Below, piece by piece: positions 60,515-64,000 of a stretch of DNA of 64,000 nucleotides; within the stretch, counting starts at the first letter, position 1; every line of letters begins with the position of its first letter. The notes below the pieces were generated by a model. It did no database searches. It worked only from the letters and a program-made list of their open reading frames with translations, and had not been told where the DNA came from. Origin of the DNA: JAEYFP01 sp047602645 (GTDB taxonomy: Bacteria; Bacillota; Clostridia; Lachnospirales; Lachnospiraceae). Location: assembly GCA_047602645.1 (NCBI GenBank), contig JASGGU010000006.1, forward strand, positions 1-64,000, written 5' to 3'. The position numbers and the translations under genes were made by a program.

Positions 60515-60543
60515 TTGTAAGAATAGGCAAAGTATTATATGAT
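60515..60543 (+). promoter_or_regulatory. sigma-A-like promoter of the PilZ gene
   Basis: TTGTAA (60515-60520), 17 bases, TATGAT (60538-60543), 87 bases before the PilZ start. Confidence 0.55.
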
Positions 60544-60630
60544 AAATATGTATATTTGAGGCTACAGTTTTAACCAAAATAAGACTGCATCCGATCATTC
60601 AGAAACATCATGTATGGAAAGGGGTACCAT

Positions 60631-60975
60631 ATGGAGGAAAAGAGAAGAAACAGACGGATCGTGCTGGACGCGTTTCTTGTAATGCAGCGGATTGATTCGG
60701 GGAAGGACGATATCATACCGGTGGAGGTTCTTAATCTTTCCAAGACGGGGATTGGTTTTAAATGCAAAAGAATACTGGAAATCAATTCGGTTTATGAAAC
60801 GGAGCTGACGATTTGGACAAAGGAGATCATTCATACATTTGTCAATATAACACGTTTGGATACTGACGGCGAGGATAATGTTTATGGAGCGACGTTTGTA
60901 GGTATGACTGAAGCAGATGCGGGCAAAATTGCCATTTATGACATGTTTGATGCGGCAAATGTAAATGAGCAGTGA
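60631..60975 (+). CDS. PilZ-domain cyclic-di-GMP binding protein
   Basis: A 114-residue single PilZ domain. RRNRR at about residues 5-9 provides the RxxxR motif, and NLSKTGIGFK (about 36-45) the [DN]xSxxG motif, so cyclic-di-GMP binding is likely. I chose ATG 60631 behind AAAGGGG. With the GGDEF and HD-GYP regulators it makes a maker-breaker-receiver set scattered over the window. The target process is unknown. Confidence 0.85.
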   Translation: MEEKRRNRRIVLDAFLVMQRIDSGKDDIIPVEVLNLSKTGIGFKCKRILEINSVYETELTIWTKEIIHTFVNITRLDTDGEDNVYGATFVGMTEADAGKIAIYDMFDAANVNEQ

Positions 60976-61044
60976 CGGATATCCGGCAGTAAACAGAGGT
61001 ATCCGATTGTATCAAAAGGATAGAATGAAGTCCACTCTGCCGTT

Positions 61045-61067
61045 GGAAGAGTAGGGCTTCCTTTTTT
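61045..61067 (+). terminator. Weak terminator after the PilZ gene
   Basis: GGAAG (61045-61049) and CTTCC (61057-61061) pair, followed by TTTTTT. The stem is short. Confidence 0.4.
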
Positions 61068-61077
61068 GGGGAGGAAT

Positions 61078-61899
61078 ATGGCTTACGCAATTCAAATTCT
61101 TATTTTTGTGTCATTTTTGTTTGCAGGTTATCTGATCAGGGCATGTAATCGAGGGGCACTTGCCTACCGCCGGTACCGCAAAAAAAAACGGGCGGATCAA
61201 GAGTATCTGGAAGCGGAAAAGACAACTGAGCTACTGCTTAATGAATTTCACAGCAGGCCAATCCTGTTTGAAAGCTATGTGGCCGCTGTATTTGAAAGTG
61301 CCGGTTATGAGCAGGTGACAGTGACAAAGGCGGTAAATGACGGCGGTAAGGATTTGATTATGTATAAAAACAAGAAAAAATATGTCGCTGAGGTCAAGCT
61401 TTACCGACCGCAATATAGAATCAGCAGGGAGCGTATCCAGAAGCTGCATTCCGCGATGCTCGATACCGAGGCGGATGGCGCCTGCTTCGTGACGACAAGC
61501 GATTTTACCCAGAATGCGGTCGTCTATGCAGGCAAGCATGGAATTGATCTGATCAACGGCTACCTGTTTGGCAGATTTGTCAGGCTTTTGGAGCAGGAGG
61601 ACAAAAAGGGGAAGAATCAGCTCTTATTTTTGCATGAGATGATGAAAGAAGACAGTGAAGCGCTCAAAAAGAAAAATGAGGGAAAAGCATGGCTTCTGAT
61701 GGGGAGCTTTCTTGCAGTCTATCCGGTTTATTCAATTGGCTGTCTGTACCTGATAAACAGTATGGAAGGTGCTGCAGATCGTTCCTATATGGGAATGCTT
61801 GCACTGCTGATTTTTTTGAATGCAATTAATTTGAGAATATTTGTCAAGTGCTTGATCCGGTATAAAAGTTATTGCGGTTGCAGGATAAAAAGTGTATAA
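61078..61899 (+). CDS. Membrane-anchored Mrr-like restriction endonuclease-fold protein
   Basis: A 274-residue protein. One membrane helix at the N-terminus (about 5-22), a basic stretch, then an Mrr_cat/PD-(D/E)xK domain (about 62-190). FESYVAAVFESAGYEQVTVT begins the fold, NDGGKDLIMY gives the Asp, and YVAEVKLY the ExK pair; all catalytic residues are present. Two more hydrophobic helices lie near the end (about 208-226 and 240-258). Family members cut DNA, but the membrane anchor and lack of a methylase are unusual. The start is ATG 61078 after GGGGAGG. It lies between the PilZ gene and gpmI. Confidence 0.8.
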   Translation: MAYAIQILIFVSFLFAGYLIRACNRGALAYRRYRKKKRADQEYLEAEKTTELLLNEFHSRPILFESYVAAVFESAGYEQVTVTKAVNDGGKDLIMYKNKKKYVAEVKLYRPQYRISRERIQKLHSAMLDTEADGACFVTTSDFTQNAVVYAGKHGIDLINGYLFGRFVRLLEQEDKKGKNQLLFLHEMMKEDSEALKKKNEGKAWLLMGSFLAVYPVYSIGCLYLINSMEGAADRSYMGMLALLIFLNAINLRIFVKCLIRYKSYCGCRIKSV

Positions 61900-61962
61900 T
61901 TCCTAAAGTGGATAAGGAGTGCAAGAAACAATAAATGCAGGTTGTACAGAAGGAGAATGAAG

Positions 61963-63504
61963 ATGAGTAAAAAACCAACAGTATTAATGATTTTAGATGG
62001 CTACGGGTTAAATGAGCGACCGGACGGAAATGCCGTATACGAAGCTAAGACACCCATAATTGACGGACTGATGCGCGATTATCCGTTTGTAAGAGGACTT
62101 GCAAGCGGTATGGCAGTCGGACTTCCTGACGGACAAATGGGAAACTCCGAAGTCGGACATCTGAATATGGGTGCCGGTCGTATTGTATATCAAGAGCTTA
62201 CGAGAATTACAAAAGAGATTCAGGATGGTGTATTTTTTGAGAACAAAGCGCTTTTGACGGCGGTTGAAAATTGTAAGAAGGGTGATTCCGCCCTTCATTT
62301 ATTCGGTCTATTGTCAGACGGCGGTGTGCACAGTCATAACACACATCTGTATGGCCTGCTGGAAATGGCAAAGAGACATGATCTGCGCAAGGTTTATGTG
62401 CATTGCTTTCTGGATGGCCGCGATACACCGCCGAAGTCCGGCAAGGGCTATGCAGAGCAGCTTCAGGCAAAGATGCGTGAAATTGGTATCGGTGAAATTG
62501 CTTCGGTTATGGGACGTTATTATGTAATGGACAGAGATAATAATTATGATCGTGTGAAGCTTGCTTATGCCGCTTTGACACATGGAGAAGGCTTAAAGGC
62601 AGCCAATGCCGAGGAAGCGATTCAGGCATCCTACGACAGAAACGAAACAGATGAATTTGTAAAGCCAACTGTGATTGTCAACGGAGGTGTACCGGTCGGT
62701 ACAATCAATGATGAGGATTCTGTGATCTTTTTCAATTTCAGACCGGACAGAGCTCGTGAGATTACACATGCTTTCTGTGATGATGAATTCCGTTCCTTTA
62801 AGCGAGATAAGAAGCTTGACATTATTTATGTTTGTTTTTCTGATTATGATCCGTTAATTGAAAACAAGCTTGTCGCATTTAAAAAAGTAGCTGTTACGAA
62901 TACTTTTGGAGAGTGGCTTGCAGATCATAATATGACGCAGGCAAGAATTGCCGAAACAGAGAAATATGCGCATGTCACCTTTTTCTTTAACGGGGGCGTG
63001 GAAGAACCGAATGAGGGAGAGATAAGGATTCTTGTGAAATCCCCGAAAGTTGCAACATATGATTTAAAGCCGGAGATGAGCGCTTACGAAGTCTGCGATA
63101 ACCTCGTAAAGGCAATCAAGGCCGATAAATATGATGTGATCATCATCAACTTTGCAAATCCGGACATGGTAGGACACACCGGCGTAGAAAGTGCGGCAAT
63201 CAAGGCAGTGGAAGCTGTCGATGAATGTGTCGGAAGAGCAGTAGACGCTGTAAAAGAAGTCGGCGGCGTGCTGTTTGTCTGCGCGGATCACGGTAATGCG
63301 GAACAGCTCGTTGATTATGCAACGGGGACTCCGTTTACGGCACACACAACTAATCCGGTGCCATTTATCCTCGTCAATTATGATTCTTCCTACACGCTGC
63401 GCGAAGGAGGCTGCCTGGCTGATATTGTGCCGACACTGATTGAGACGATGGGTATGAAGCAGCCGAAGGAAATGACGGGAAAGTCCTTGCTTATCAAAAA
63501 ATAA
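61963..63504 (+). CDS. gpmI: 2,3-bisphosphoglycerate-independent phosphoglycerate mutase
   Basis: A 513-residue metalloenzyme that interconverts 3- and 2-phosphoglycerate. VLMILDGYG (about 7-15) holds the first metal Asp. GQMGNSEVGHLNMGAGR (about 55-71) contains the catalytic Ser61 region, HCFLDGRDTPPKSG (about 147-160) binds substrate, and FVCADHGNAEQL (about 442-453) supplies further metal ligands. I chose ATG 61963 because AAGGAG lies seven bases before it and one base before ATG 61957. Enolase, the next step of glycolysis, follows. Confidence 0.97.
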   Translation: MSKKPTVLMILDGYGLNERPDGNAVYEAKTPIIDGLMRDYPFVRGLASGMAVGLPDGQMGNSEVGHLNMGAGRIVYQELTRITKEIQDGVFFENKALLTAVENCKKGDSALHLFGLLSDGGVHSHNTHLYGLLEMAKRHDLRKVYVHCFLDGRDTPPKSGKGYAEQLQAKMREIGIGEIASVMGRYYVMDRDNNYDRVKLAYAALTHGEGLKAANAEEAIQASYDRNETDEFVKPTVIVNGGVPVGTINDEDSVIFFNFRPDRAREITHAFCDDEFRSFKRDKKLDIIYVCFSDYDPLIENKLVAFKKVAVTNTFGEWLADHNMTQARIAETEKYAHVTFFFNGGVEEPNEGEIRILVKSPKVATYDLKPEMSAYEVCDNLVKAIKADKYDVIIINFANPDMVGHTGVESAAIKAVEAVDECVGRAVDAVKEVGGVLFVCADHGNAEQLVDYATGTPFTAHTTNPVPFILVNYDSSYTLREGGCLADIVPTLIETMGMKQPKEMTGKSLLIKK

Positions 63505-63531
63505 ATTGTTAGAAATAGAATATGGAATCGG

Positions 63532-63577
63532 ATTCCTCCTAATACTATCCTTATCATTGTATTAGGAGGAATTTTAT
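63532..63577 (+). promoter_or_regulatory. SD-covering inverted repeat before eno
   Basis: ATTCCTCCTAATAC (63532-63545) and GTATTAGGAGGAAT (63559-63572) are exact complements around a 13-base loop. A short TTTTA run follows. The right arm holds the enolase ribosome binding site AGGAGGA. It can end gpmI transcripts or hide the site in read-through RNA. Confidence 0.75.
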
Positions 63578-64000
63578 ATGTACCGGGAAGCAATCATCAC
63601 AGAAATATGTGCGAGGGAAATACTGGATTCCCGTGGAAATCCAACGGTGGAAGTGGAGGTGACGGCAGACGGAGTTCATACAGGGCTGGCATCCGTGCCG
63701 TCGGGTGCAAGCACCGGACGTTTTGAAGCAGTGGAATTAAGAGATGGAGAGGCGCGCTACCGCGGCCTCGGTGTGGAAAAGGCCGTATGCAATGTCAATC
63801 AAAAAATACGGACAGCACTAATAGGCAAAAATGTATTGGATCAACGACAGATTGATTTGCTGCTGAAAGAGCTGGATGGGACTGAAAATAAAGAGAATCT
63901 TGGTGCTAACGCGATGTTAGGTGTATCAATGGCAGCCGCAAGGGCAGCGGCAGAATCACTCCATATCCCGTTGTTTCGCTATCTTGGCGGCAGCAATGCC
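63578..64000 (+). CDS. eno: Enolase, 5' part (cut by the window edge)
   Basis: An open frame from ATG 63578 to the window end (141 codons) encoding the N-terminal third of enolase, which dehydrates 2-phosphoglycerate to PEP. AREILDSRGNPTVEVEV (about 12-28) and VPSGASTGRFEAVELRDG (about 41-58) are the family's N-terminal signatures; LGANAMLGVSMAAARAAAE (about 108-126) follows. The active site lies in the unseen part. AGGAGGA lies seven bases before the start, inside an inverted repeat. Confidence 0.95.
   Translation, partial: MYREAIITEICAREILDSRGNPTVEVEVTADGVHTGLASVPSGASTGRFEAVELRDGEARYRGLGVEKAVCNVNQKIRTALIGKNVLDQRQIDLLLKELDGTENKENLGANAMLGVSMAAARAAAESLHIPLFRYLGGSNA

Noticed and set aside
1..64000. 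Mobile elements, prophage or CRISPR arrays
   Set aside because: No transposase, integrase, phage structural gene, spaced direct repeats or Cas protein was found in any frame read.

Overview
This window reads as the chromosome of an anaerobic, endospore-forming member of the Clostridia, most likely Lachnospiraceae. The evidence is a complete Rnf complex, an oxygen-sensitive class III ribonucleotide reductase with its activase, ATP-type PEP carboxykinase, sporulation genes (spoIVA, spoIID, a GerA/SpoVAF-type gene, a SleB-type hydrolase), T-box control of tRNA synthetases, and strong Shine-Dalgarno sites and sigma-A promoters. The species assignment is inference. Gene density is high, most genes are on the plus strand, and I see no insertion sequence, prophage, CRISPR array, rRNA or complete tRNA gene.

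Layout. 1-2.2 kb: a DEDD nuclease and a CmpB-family membrane protein, divergent. 2.3-8.4 kb: rnfCDGEAB with a convergent apbE, which supplies the covalent flavins of RnfG and RnfD. 8.5-12.7 kb: two cell-wall hydrolases, an odd AP2/HNH-like protein and a WYL regulator. 12.8-16.1 kb: nrdD-nrdG-dut for dNTP supply. 16.2-22.6 kb: a GerA-like gene, then CBS protein-DUF512-der-plsY-gpsA. 22.7-28.5 kb: metF, a MoxR/VWA pair, an HD-GYP response regulator and spoIVA. 28.6-33 kb: purine and pyrimidine salvage (PNP, BMP lipoprotein, cytidine deaminase, amidohydrolase). 33-40.6 kb: a membrane MutS-like ATPase overlapping RNase HI, thrC, a GGDEF response regulator, and on the minus strand CheX/CheY-like proteins and citrate synthase. 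40.9-46.9 kb: deoC, aminopeptidase P, pckA, and tyrS behind a tyrosine T-box.

47-52.7 kb is the most unusual region: a Dlt-like set (adenylating ligase, carrier protein, MBOAT acyltransferase, SGNH protein) followed at once by a KamA-family enzyme. Its substrate residues match glutamate 2,3-aminomutase rather than lysine 2,3-aminomutase. The ligase lacks the cysteine linked to D-alanine selection in DltA. I propose a modified cell-surface acylation system, perhaps one that attaches beta-glutamate; this is a hypothesis.

52.7-64 kb: a 6S RNA gene, spoIID behind a sigma-E-type promoter, a YihY-family protein, pheST behind a phenylalanine T-box, queA, a PilZ protein, a membrane-anchored Mrr-like nuclease, gpmI, and the 5' part of eno cut by the window edge. 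Two genes, spoIVA and eno, have their ribosome binding site inside the 3' arm of a perfect inverted repeat followed by a T run, which suggests a combined terminator and translation lock.
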